From Actinomycetes bacterium (lineage in GTDB: Bacteria > Actinomycetota > Actinomycetes > Propionibacteriales > Propionibacteriaceae), in contig JAEYUH010000010.1 in the NCBI GenBank assembly GCA_023432725.1, positions 1 through 9,309 on the forward strand: a DNA stretch of 9,309 nt, read 5' to 3'. Position numbers and translations under genes: made by a program. Below, in pieces: positions 1 through 5,793 of this stretch. The notes under the pieces are model-generated. The model saw only the letters and a program-made list of their open reading frames with translations, was not told where the DNA came from and did no database searches. Position 1 is the first letter of the stretch. Each line of letters starts with the position of its first letter.

Positions 1-2
1 CC

Positions 3-1301
3 GTGGCCAAGCTGCGCCAGCAGCCGTCCGACATCGAGCTGGACCGGATCGTCTCGGTGAACCTGCTCAAGGCCTTCCCCACCCTCAAGCGCCTGGCCCT
101 CAGCCTGCCGATCCCCAGCCTGCGGGCGACCCGCAACAAGCTGACCCAGCCGGCGCCGGACACCATGAGTTGGGAGGAGTTGCTCGCGTCCCCTCCGCTG
201 GACCCGAGCCACCCGCGTCCCGAGGTCGACGACCTGGCTGTGATCCAGTACACCTCGGGAACCACGGGCAAGCCCAAGGGGGCCATGCTCACCCACTCCA
301 ACCTGTTCGCCAACGCGCGCCAGGGCGAGGCCTGGATGCACGGCGCGCGGCTGCGCGAAGAGGTCTTCTACGCGATCCTGCCGATGTTCCATGCCTTCGG
401 CATGACCCTGTTCCTCACCTACGGCATCCTCAAGCAGGCGCGGCTGGTGCTGTTCCCCTCCTTCGACGCCGCGATGGTGGTCGACGCCGCGAAGAAGACC
501 CCGCCGACCGTCTACTGCGCCGTCCCCCCGATCTACGAGGCGACGGCGCGCAAGGCGATCGAGCGGCAGGTCGACCTGAGCTCGGCCAAGTACTGCATCT
601 CCGGCGCCATGAACCTGCCCGACTCGACGGTCGAGCTGTGGGAGAGCGTCTCGGGCGGCCTCCTCGTCGAGGGCTACGGGATGACAGAGGCGTCCCCGGT
701 GTGTCTCGGCAACCCGTTCCACCCGTCGCGGCGCACCGGCACGATCGGGATCCCGTTCCCGTCCACCTGGATGAAGGTGGTCGACCCGGACGATCCCACC
801 CGCGAGGTGCCGCAGGGCGAACGCGGCGAGCTGCTGATCCACGGTCCGCAGGTGTTCCAGGGCTACTGGAACAACCCTGCCGAGACCGAGCAGACCCTGC
901 TGCCCGGCGGATGGCTGCGCACCGGCGACATCGTCACCGTCGACGAGGACGGGTTCACCACGATCGTCGACCGGGTGAAGGAGCTCATCATCACCGGCGG
1001 CTTCAACGTCTCCCCGTCCGAGGTCGAGAGCGTGCTGCGGGCCCACCCCGCAGTGACGGACGCGGCGGTCGTCGGCCTGTCGGCGGAGACCGGCGGCGAG
1101 CGCGTCGTGGCCGCGGTGCTGGCGCAGGACGGTGCCGTCCTCGACGCCACGGAGCTTCGATCCTTCTGCCGCGACCGCCTGGCCGGCTACAAGGTGCCCC
1201 GGGAGTTCTACCAACTGGACGACCTGCCGCGCTCGATGCTCGGCAAGGTGCTGCGCAAGCAGGTGAAGGAGAGCCTCCCGGACGCCACGCCGCTGGCCTG
1301 A
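3..1301 (+). CDS. Long-chain fatty acid--CoA ligase (AMP-binding), 5' end cut by window
   Basis: Acyl-CoA synthetase of the ANL superfamily, which activates a fatty acid with ATP to an acyl-adenylate and then transfers it to CoA. The visible 432 residues hold the P-loop YTSGTTGKPKG (residues 83-93), the PMFHAFG core motif (127-133), GYGMTEASP (224-232), the ATP-ribose-binding Asp in GGWLRTGD (302-309), the hinge DRVKELIITGGFNVSPSEVE (323-342) and, in the C-terminal subdomain, P-R-S-M-L-G-K with the adenylation lysine at K415. All key motifs are intact. Full-length relatives have a further N-terminal stretch of roughly 100 residues or more before the P-loop, so the GTG at position 3 is probably an internal codon and the true start lies to the left. 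The chain-length preference is inferred from overall resemblance to actinobacterial FadD-type ligases and cannot be proven here. The gene converges on the MFS gene and ends with TGA at 1299-1301. Confidence 0.9.
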   Translation: MAKLRQQPSDIELDRIVSVNLLKAFPTLKRLALSLPIPSLRATRNKLTQPAPDTMSWEELLASPPLDPSHPRPEVDDLAVIQYTSGTTGKPKGAMLTHSNLFANARQGEAWMHGARLREEVFYAILPMFHAFGMTLFLTYGILKQARLVLFPSFDAAMVVDAAKKTPPTVYCAVPPIYEATARKAIERQVDLSSAKYCISGAMNLPDSTVELWESVSGGLLVEGYGMTEASPVCLGNPFHPSRRTGTIGIPFPSTWMKVVDPDDPTREVPQGERGELLIHGPQVFQGYWNNPAETEQTLLPGGWLRTGDIVTVDEDGFTTIVDRVKELIITGGFNVSPSEVESVLRAHPAVTDAAVVGLSAETGGERVVAAVLAQDGAVLDATELRSFCRDRLAGYKVPREFYQLDDLPRSMLGKVLRKQVKESLPDATPLA

Positions 1302-1304
1302 GCC

Positions 1305-1320
1305 GGACGGGGGTCCGTCC
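1305..1320. terminator. Weak hairpin in convergent gap, possible terminator
   Basis: GGACGG (1305-1310), loop GGGT, CCGTCC (1315-1320): a perfect 6-bp GC stem just after the ligase stop codon, in the 47-base gap between two converging genes. There is no T-tract on either strand. CCGTCCCC recurs at 1336-1343, so the left arm could pair with either copy. Location favours a terminator; the sequence itself is only weak support. Confidence 0.25.
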
Positions 1321-1348
1321 CCGCGAGCCGAGGAACCGTCCCCGGGTT

Positions 1349-2638
1349 TCAGCGGGGTTCGTCGACGAGTTCGATCTCGGGTTCGTCGGGCTCGGGGGTG
1401 CGGCCCGGCCACGCCCAGTTGTTGCGGCGCAACAGGTAGAGCCCGGCCACGCCGACTGCGACGAGGCAGGCGAGCCCGCCGATCGCCAGCGTCCAGCGCG
1501 GCCCCCAGACCTCGCCGACCCACCCCAGCAGCGGCGAGCCGATCGGGGTGCCGCCCAGGAAGATCGCGCCGTAGAGCGCCATCACCCGGCCCCGCATCTC
1601 CGGCTCGGTAGCAAGCTGCACCGAGGCGTTGGCGGTGGTCATCACCGTGAGCGACAGGAAGCCCGCCGGCACCAGCAGCACGAGGTACCACAGGTAGCCC
1701 GGCGCCAGCGCGAGCGCCATCGAGGCGACCGAGAAGCCCAGCAGGGCGCCCAGGATCAACCGGAGCCGCAGGCTGGTGCGTTGGGCGGCGACCAGGCCTG
1801 CCGACAGCGAGCCGATCGCCATCACCGATCCCATGTAGCCGAACTCCTCGGCGCCGACGTTGAAGACAGCCGTCGCCATCAGCGAGTTGGTCAGCTGGAA
1901 GTTGAGGCCGAAGGTGCCCAGCATGAAGACCACGAACATCACCAGCATGATCTCTGGACGCTGCCGGACGTAGGCGACGCCGTCCCGGATCGCGTGCTTC
2001 GACCGCACCACGGGGGACGGGGTGAGTTCCCCGGGCCGCATCATCAGCAGCGCGACGATCACCGCCACGAAGCTCAGCGCGTTCACCAGCAGTGCCGGGC
2101 CGACGCCCCACCACGCGACGGTCAGGCCGGCGATCGCCGGGCCGATCAGGCGGGCGGCGTGGAACGAGGTCGTGTTGAGGCCCACCGAGTTGGCGATCAG
2201 CCGGCGCGGCACCATCTCGGGCGCGAAGGCCTGCCGCGCCGGGCCGTCGAAGGCGGCGGCGACACCCTGCAGCGTCGCCAGCAGGTAGACCTGCCACAGG
2301 GTCACCGACCCGTCCAGCACCAGCACGGCCAGCGCCAGGCCCGTGATCGTCATCGCCGCCTGCGTGATCAGCAGCACGGTGCGCTTGTCGAAGCGGTCGG
2401 CCACCGTGCCCGCCCACGGGGCGAAGAGAGCGGTCGGCGCGAACTGCAGCGCAGTGACGATCCCCAGGGCCAGGGACGAGTTGTCGGTCAGGATCGTGAG
2501 GACAAGCCAGTCCTGGGCGACGCGGGCCATCCAGGTGCCGATGTTCGACAGGAAGCCCCCGGTCCAGAACAGCCGGTAGTTGCGGACGCCGAGCGAGGCG
2601 AACAGCGGGACCTTCTCGACCGTCGCGACAGCGGTCAT
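1349..2638 (-). CDS. MFS transporter, MefA/EntS-like (MFS_3) efflux family
   Basis: A 429-residue major facilitator of the DHA3-like group (MefA macrolide / EntS siderophore exporters), predicted to export a drug or metabolite across the cytoplasmic membrane by proton antiport. Visible signatures: N-terminal LFASLGVRNYRLFW followed by the first helix (residues 12-40); motif A GTVADRFDKR (77-86) in the loop between helices 2 and 3; and the family block GPARQAFAPEMVP (132-144) continuing to NTTSFHAARLIGP (155-167). Hydrophobic segments are spread over the whole length, in line with about 12 helices. The C-terminus is an acidic tail (PEPDEPEIELVDEP). The ATG at 2636-2638 overlaps the marR stop as ATGA, and AGAAGG (2646-2651) lies 7 bases upstream, so translation is probably coupled to marR. 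Coupling to a MarR regulator supports a drug or toxic-compound efflux role, but the substrate cannot be read from sequence. Confidence 0.9.
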   Translation of the reverse strand: MTAVATVEKVPLFASLGVRNYRLFWTGGFLSNIGTWMARVAQDWLVLTILTDNSSLALGIVTALQFAPTALFAPWAGTVADRFDKRTVLLITQAAMTITGLALAVLVLDGSVTLWQVYLLATLQGVAAAFDGPARQAFAPEMVPRRLIANSVGLNTTSFHAARLIGPAIAGLTVAWWGVGPALLVNALSFVAVIVALLMMRPGELTPSPVVRSKHAIRDGVAYVRQRPEIMLVMFVVFMLGTFGLNFQLTNSLMATAVFNVGAEEFGYMGSVMAIGSLSAGLVAAQRTSLRLRLILGALLGFSVASMALALAPGYLWYLVLLVPAGFLSLTVMTTANASVQLATEPEMRGRVMALYGAIFLGGTPIGSPLLGWVGEVWGPRWTLAIGGLACLVAVGVAGLYLLRRNNWAWPGRTPEPDEPEIELVDEPR

Positions 2639-3054
2639 GCCAGCACCTTCTGCTTCAGCAGGGCGGCGGCACGGCGCAGGGTCTCCTGCTCCTCGGCCGT
2701 GAGCCCCTGCAGCCGGGCGTACATCCAGTCGTCCCGGGCCCTGGCGATCCGCTTCAGCACCGCCCGACCCTCGTCGGTGATGGTGAGCACCTTGGAGCGA
2801 CCGTCGGCAGGGTTGTCCGTGCGGTCGATCAGCCCCCGCTCGGCAAGGCAGTTGGCGGTCCGGGTCAGCGACGGGGCGCTGATCTGCTCGAGCTCGGCGA
2901 GTTCGGACGGGGTCTTCGGCCCCTCCTTGAGCTTCGCCAGCACGCTGACCTCGTGCGGGGGGATCTCCCCTGAGGGTTCGAAGCGGACGCGACGGCTCAC
3001 CTGCTGGCAGGCTATCCGGAGGTCGTAGGCGAGGTTGGCGAGGGCGACAGACAC
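2635..3054 (-). CDS. MarR family transcriptional regulator
   Basis: A 139-residue winged helix-turn-helix protein of the MarR family, normally a dimeric ligand-responsive repressor. The wHTH spans about residues 33-95: helix pair PPHEVSVLAKLKEG and PKTPSELAELEQ, recognition helix SAPSLTRTANCLAERG (59-74), and a wing with the family motif NPADGRSKVLTITDEG (81-96), including D84 and R86. The flanking N- and C-terminal helices fit the MarR dimerisation domain, and the length is typical. Start is GTG at 3052-3054. It lies 8 bases after a TAGACT -10-like hexamer, so the transcript may be leaderless; AAGGA upstream is too close to be a good ribosome site. The stop overlaps the MFS start by ATGA. 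It most likely represses itself and the transporter through the repeat in the preceding gap; this is inferred from position. Confidence 0.92.
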   Translation of the reverse strand: MSVALANLAYDLRIACQQVSRRVRFEPSGEIPPHEVSVLAKLKEGPKTPSELAELEQISAPSLTRTANCLAERGLIDRTDNPADGRSKVLTITDEGRAVLKRIARARDDWMYARLQGLTAEEQETLRRAAALLKQKVLA

Positions 3055-3092
3055 GAATCCTTAGTCTAGCTCATTAGTTCAGCTAAACAACC
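3055..3092 (-). promoter_or_regulatory. marR-MFS promoter with probable MarR operator
   Basis: This 38-base gap between the HAD gene stop and the marR start is strikingly AT-rich for this DNA. On the minus strand it reads TTGTTT (3090-3085), 16 bases, TAGACT (3068-3063), 8 bases, GTG. This matches a -35/-10 pair with a start site at or next to the GTG. The spacer lies in an imperfect repeat at 3061-3086. The two 13-base halves match 10/13 as a direct repeat (TTAGTCTAGCTCA and TTAGTTCAGCTAA) and 8/13 as an inverted repeat (TTAG...CTAA ends). MarR proteins commonly bind such TTAG/CTAA inverted repeats overlapping their own promoters. There is no room for a terminator, so read-through from the HAD gene is possible. 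Confidence 0.6.
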
Positions 3093-3764
3093 TCACCAGG
3101 CGGCCAGCCACCGTCCAATGGCGGGATCGTCCAGCCTGCCCACCACCCAGTCCGCCGGCAGGTCGCCGGGGTGGGTCGGCACGCCGACGGTCGCCAGTCC
3201 GGCGGCGCGGGCGGCGGCCAGCCCGGTCTCGGAGTCCTCGAAGCCGACCGAGGCGGTCGGGTCCGCCCCCAGCAGGGCGCAGGCCCGCAGGTAGGGGTCG
3301 GGCGCGGGCTTGGGGCGGTCGACGTCGTCGGCGGTCACCACAGCGTCGAACCTGCCGGCCAGCCCCGCCCTGCCGAGCGAGAACTCGACCACCGCCCGCG
3401 GGGAGTTGCTGGCGACCGCGACCGGCACCTGCGCGCCGCGCAGGCCCGCCACCAACTCGCCCGCCCCGGGCAGTGCCCTGGCCTCCTCGGCGAGCAGCCC
3501 CTCGACGATCTCGAGCACCTCGTCGTACAGCGCGTCCACCCGTCCGGGCTCGCCGAACCGCTGGGCCATGATCCGTGCCGAGTCCCGGACGCTGACGCCG
3601 AGGAACAGCGCCCGCTCGGCGTCGCCGTAGACCAGACCGCGGCGGGAGAACATCTCCCCCTCGGCCGCCTCCCAGCTCGGCTCGGTATCGACCAGCAGCC
3701 CGTCGCAGTCCAGCACCACGGCGGCCGGACGGACGGCGAGCCGGTCGGGCCAGGGCGCCGTCAT
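3093..3764 (-). CDS. HAD superfamily hydrolase (beta-phosphoglucomutase-like phosphatase)
   Basis: A 223-residue HAD subfamily IA protein that would hydrolyse or transfer a phosphate of a small cytosolic metabolite; the substrate is unknown. All four HAD motifs are present: I, LDCDGLLVDTE with nucleophile D19 and acid/base D21; II, ASNS with S119; III, K152 in DRPKPAPDPY; IV, GFEDSETGLAAARAAG with E176 and D177. A helical cap follows motif I at about residues 25-95, as in beta-phosphoglucomutase and DOG phosphatases. The start chosen is ATG at 3762-3764, because it forms an ATGA overlap with the stop of the CCA enzyme. An in-frame ATG at 3791 would add nine residues (MAAARGRVT) and needs a larger overlap. 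The ribosome site is weak (GGCGAG, 5 bases away), so it probably relies on translational coupling to the upstream gene. The proximity to the CCA enzyme does not by itself prove a tRNA-related role. Confidence 0.9.
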   Translation of the reverse strand: MTAPWPDRLAVRPAAVVLDCDGLLVDTEPSWEAAEGEMFSRRGLVYGDAERALFLGVSVRDSARIMAQRFGEPGRVDALYDEVLEIVEGLLAEEARALPGAGELVAGLRGAQVPVAVASNSPRAVVEFSLGRAGLAGRFDAVVTADDVDRPKPAPDPYLRACALLGADPTASVGFEDSETGLAAARAAGLATVGVPTHPGDLPADWVVGRLDDPAIGRWLAAW

Positions 3765-5215
3765 CGTGACTCGCCCGCGCGCTGCTGCCACCAGGACAAC
3801 AACTCCTCGCGGGCCCGGTCGGGTCCCAGGGGGCCGTCGTCGATCCGCCGCTCCAGCAGGAACCGGTACGCCTCACCGACCACCGGGCCGGGGGCGATCC
3901 CCAGCAGCTCCATGATCTGCTGGCCGTCGAGGTCTGGGCGCATCGAGTCCAGCTCCTCCTGCTCGGCCAGCGCCTCGATCCGCCACTCCAGTTCCTCGTA
4001 GGCCCGCTGCAGCCGCTGGGCCTTGCGGACGTTGCGGGTGGTGCAGTCGGAGCGGGTCAGGATGTGCAGCCGCTCCAGCTGGTCGCCGGCGTCGCGGACG
4101 TAGCGCCGGACCGCCGAGTCGGTCCAGTTCCCCTCCCCGTAGCCGTGGAAGCGCAGGTGCAGCTCGATCAGCTTGGTGACGGCCTTGATCTGCTCGGTCG
4201 AGAAGTGCAGCGCCTGCATCCGCTTGCGCACCAGCTTGGCGCCGACCACGTCATGGTGGTGGAAGCTCACCTTGCCGCCCGGCTCGAACCGTCGGGTGGC
4301 GGGCTTGCCGACGTCGTGAAGCAGGGCAGCGAGCCGGTTGACGATGTCGGGGGCGTGGCCGCGTTCCTTCTCCAGCGCGATCGCCTGGTCGAGCACGGTC
4401 AGCGAATGCTGGTAGACGTCCTTGTGCCGGTTGTGCTCGTCGCGCTCCATCTGCAGCGCAGGCAGCTCCGGCAGCACGATCTCGGCGATCCCCGTCTCGA
4501 CCAGCAGGTCGAGGCCGGGCCGCGGGTCGTCGGTGAGCAGCAGCTTCACCAGCTCGTCGCGGATCCGTTCGGCCGAGACGATGGCCAGCCGCGAGCCCAT
4601 CGCCGTCATCGCCGCCACGATCTCGGGAGTGCACAGGAAGCCGAGCTGGGAGGTGAACCGGGCCGCCCGCATCATCCGCAGCGGATCGTCGGAGAACGAG
4701 AGCTCGGCCGCGGCGGGGGTGCGGATCAGCCGGTTGCGCAGGTCGGTCAGGCCGCCGAACGGGTCGAGCAGCTCGCCGGTCGCCATCGAGACGGCCATTG
4801 CGTTGACTGTGAAGTCCCGCCGGACGAGGTCGCCCCCCAGGTGGTCGCCGAAGACGACCTCCGGCTTGCGGGAGTCGTCGTTGTAGGAGTCGGCACGGAA
4901 GGTGGTGATCTCGACCAGCCAGGTGGTGCCGTCCGGGTCGGTGACCTGGCAGGCGATGGTGCCGAACGCGCGGCCGACGTCCCAGGTGACAGGGGTGACC
5001 TTGCGGACCAGCCGCTCGATGTCGTCGGGCCGGGCCGAGGTGGTGAAATCGAGATCGCCCGACAGCCTGCCCATCAGGGCGTCGCGGACCGAGCCGCCGA
5101 CCAGGTAGAGCTCCTCACCCGCCGCCGCGAAATGCGTCGCCAGTTCGGTGACCGCCGGGCTGCCCAGGCGGGCGGACTCCAGGGCGGAGCGCTGGGCTTC
5201 GGTCAGGTCGGGCAC
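3761..5215 (-). CDS. cca: CCA tRNA nucleotidyltransferase
   Basis: A class II CCA-adding enzyme of the actinobacterial type, which builds or repairs the 3' CCA end of tRNAs from CTP and ATP without a template. The catalytic head has LVGGSVRDALMGR (38-50), the metal-binding DxD in GDLDF (D54, D56), RRDFTVNAM (132-140), the DPFGG motif (151-155), and DDPLRMMRAARF (176-187) of the nucleotide-selecting region. An HD-type domain follows, with H270 in YQHS, H300-D301 in LLHDVGKP and the triple His at 319-321. HD domains in this family can carry phosphohydrolase activity. At 484 residues the length is normal for actinobacteria (M. tuberculosis calls it PcnA, although it is not a poly(A) polymerase on present understanding). 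Start is GTG at 5213-5215, 8 bases downstream of TAGACT, with no convincing Shine-Dalgarno sequence. The 3' end overlaps the HAD gene by ATGA. Confidence 0.95.
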   Translation of the reverse strand: MPDLTEAQRSALESARLGSPAVTELATHFAAAGEELYLVGGSVRDALMGRLSGDLDFTTSARPDDIERLVRKVTPVTWDVGRAFGTIACQVTDPDGTTWLVEITTFRADSYNDDSRKPEVVFGDHLGGDLVRRDFTVNAMAVSMATGELLDPFGGLTDLRNRLIRTPAAAELSFSDDPLRMMRAARFTSQLGFLCTPEIVAAMTAMGSRLAIVSAERIRDELVKLLLTDDPRPGLDLLVETGIAEIVLPELPALQMERDEHNRHKDVYQHSLTVLDQAIALEKERGHAPDIVNRLAALLHDVGKPATRRFEPGGKVSFHHHDVVGAKLVRKRMQALHFSTEQIKAVTKLIELHLRFHGYGEGNWTDSAVRRYVRDAGDQLERLHILTRSDCTTRNVRKAQRLQRAYEELEWRIEALAEQEELDSMRPDLDGQQIMELLGIAPGPVVGEAYRFLLERRIDDGPLGPDRAREELLSWWQQRAGESR

Positions 5216-5223
5216 GACCGTTG

Positions 5224-5229
5224 AGTCTA
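5224..5229 (-). promoter_or_regulatory. Putative -10 element of the CCA enzyme gene (leaderless)
   Basis: On the minus strand TAGACT lies exactly 8 bases before the GTG start, the same hexamer and spacing as upstream of marR. TAnnnT is the usual actinobacterial -10 core. No -35 like TTGACA is seen about 16-18 bases further upstream, where the DNA is pure GC. The distance would place transcription start at or next to the GTG, which explains the missing ribosome-binding site. Confidence 0.5.
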
Positions 5230-5267
5230 GCGTGAGCGGTCGCCCGGACCGGATCGGGCCCCGCAGC

Positions 5268-5606
5268 TCAGCGCAGCAGGTAGGGCTCCAGCGCGGCCCC
5301 GACGACGCTGGCGAAGTCGTCAGCGGTACCCCAGTCGAAGCTCATCAGCGCACCCTGGCCGCCGCCCGAACCGGTGTAGCCCACCCAGGTCTGCCCGTTC
5401 AGGTTCTCCAGCACCACCGACAGGCTGGCCCGGCTCGAGTTGCGCATGTAGTACTTCTCGAAGACGAGCAGGACCACTTCACGGCCGTCGGCACCCCGGT
5501 TGACGTACTCCCCCACGCACTCCACGCTCGTCCCCGACGCCTCGACGTGCGCCTTCACCACGCCGGACGCCTGCACCGGTGTGAGCCCGACCGTGCTCGT
5601 GTACAT
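5268..5606 (-). CDS. Small protein, DUF6054-like
   Basis: A 112-residue protein without signal peptide or membrane segment, presumably cytosolic. It begins MYTSTVGLTP and has a conserved-looking middle and end: LLVFEKYYMRNSSRASLSVV (46-65), then TGSGGGQGALMSFDWG (78-93) and a final helix DDFASVVGAALEPYL. The order of an aromatic-rich FEKYY strand, an SLSVVLE strand and a glycine-rich SGGGQG turn reminds me of the DUF6054 family, small proteins of unknown function better known from Firmicutes; this match is from memory and tentative. The start is well supported: AGGGAGG (5611-5617) lies 4 bases before the ATG, the strongest ribosome site in the window and unlike the leaderless-looking neighbours. 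It lies just upstream of the CCA enzyme gene in the same direction with a 52-base gap that holds the next promoter. Function unknown. Confidence 0.75.
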   Translation of the reverse strand: MYTSTVGLTPVQASGVVKAHVEASGTSVECVGEYVNRGADGREVVLLVFEKYYMRNSSRASLSVVLENLNGQTWVGYTGSGGGQGALMSFDWGTADDFASVVGAALEPYLLR

Positions 5607-5610
5607 GCCA

Positions 5611-5617
5611 CCTCCCT
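5611..5617 (-). promoter_or_regulatory. Strong ribosome-binding site of the DUF6054-like gene
   Basis: AGGGAGG on the minus strand, 4 bases before the ATG at 5604-5606. It fixes the start of the small gene at 5606, although the frame stays open upstream to 6077, inside the oppositely oriented DUF6049 gene. Confidence 0.7.
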
Positions 5618-5679
5618 GACGACGCGGCCATGATGCCACGCGGCGGGGCCGGGGAACCCTGCGATCCGGCGAACCCCGA

Positions 5680-5734
5680 CCGCCCTCGGCCACCACCGCC
5701 GCGCGGAGTCGACTCGCAGGCCGACCGAGGGCGG
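5680..5734. repeat. Inverted repeat with inner palindrome
   Basis: CCGCCCTCGG (5680-5689) is perfectly complementary to CCGAGGGCGG (5725-5734), a 10-bp stem with a 35-base loop. Inside the loop is the perfect palindrome GAGTCGACTC (5706-5715). It lies between two divergent gene starts, so a terminator role is unlikely; it could be a regulator-binding site or have no function. In very GC-rich DNA a 10-bp inverted repeat can arise by chance. Confidence 0.5.
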
Positions 5735-5781
5735 CCGCCGACTCACCCCTGCGGGCGGCCCGGGCGGCGCCGCGCCGACCG

Positions 5782-5787
5782 TACGAT
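5782..5787 (+). promoter_or_regulatory. Putative -10 element of DUF6049-murJ (leaderless)
   Basis: TACGAT fits the actinobacterial -10 core TAnnnT and lies 6 bases before the GTG start at 5794, so a transcript would begin at or very near the start codon. GGAG (5788-5791) falls between them but is only 2 bases from the GTG, too close for a normal ribosome site. No clear -35 is visible in the GC-rich upstream DNA. Confidence 0.5.
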
Positions 5788-5793
5788 GGAGCG

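Larger units (their letters stand above)
5607..5793. other. Divergent intergenic region
   Basis: These 187 bases lie between the divergent starts of the DUF6054-like gene and the DUF6049 gene. They contain the small gene's ribosome site, a nested palindrome (5680-5734) and the TACGAT promoter element of the plus-strand unit. I see no coding remnant of the NUDIX hydrolase found at this position in mycobacteria, and no tRNA. Confidence 0.6.

Noticed and set aside
170..3028. Very long open frame (952 codons) on the plus strand
   Set aside because: It is out of frame with the ligase and antisense to MFS and marR, and reads as Arg/Gly/Ala-rich low-complexity protein. Both underlying genes have clear family motifs; this is a GC-bias artefact.
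3765..3791. Earlier ATG start for the HAD protein
   Set aside because: The added MAAARGRVT lacks family similarity, and the ATG at 3764 forms a clean ATGA overlap with the preceding gene.
4064..5224. Plus-strand open frame opposite the CCA enzyme gene
   Set aside because: Low-complexity Val/Gln/Arg/Asp composition, no domains; shadow of the CCA enzyme.
5242..5259. GCCCG/CGGGC hairpin downstream of the DUF6054-like gene as terminator
   Set aside because: Only a 5-bp stem with an 8-base loop and no T-tract; common by chance in GC-rich DNA.
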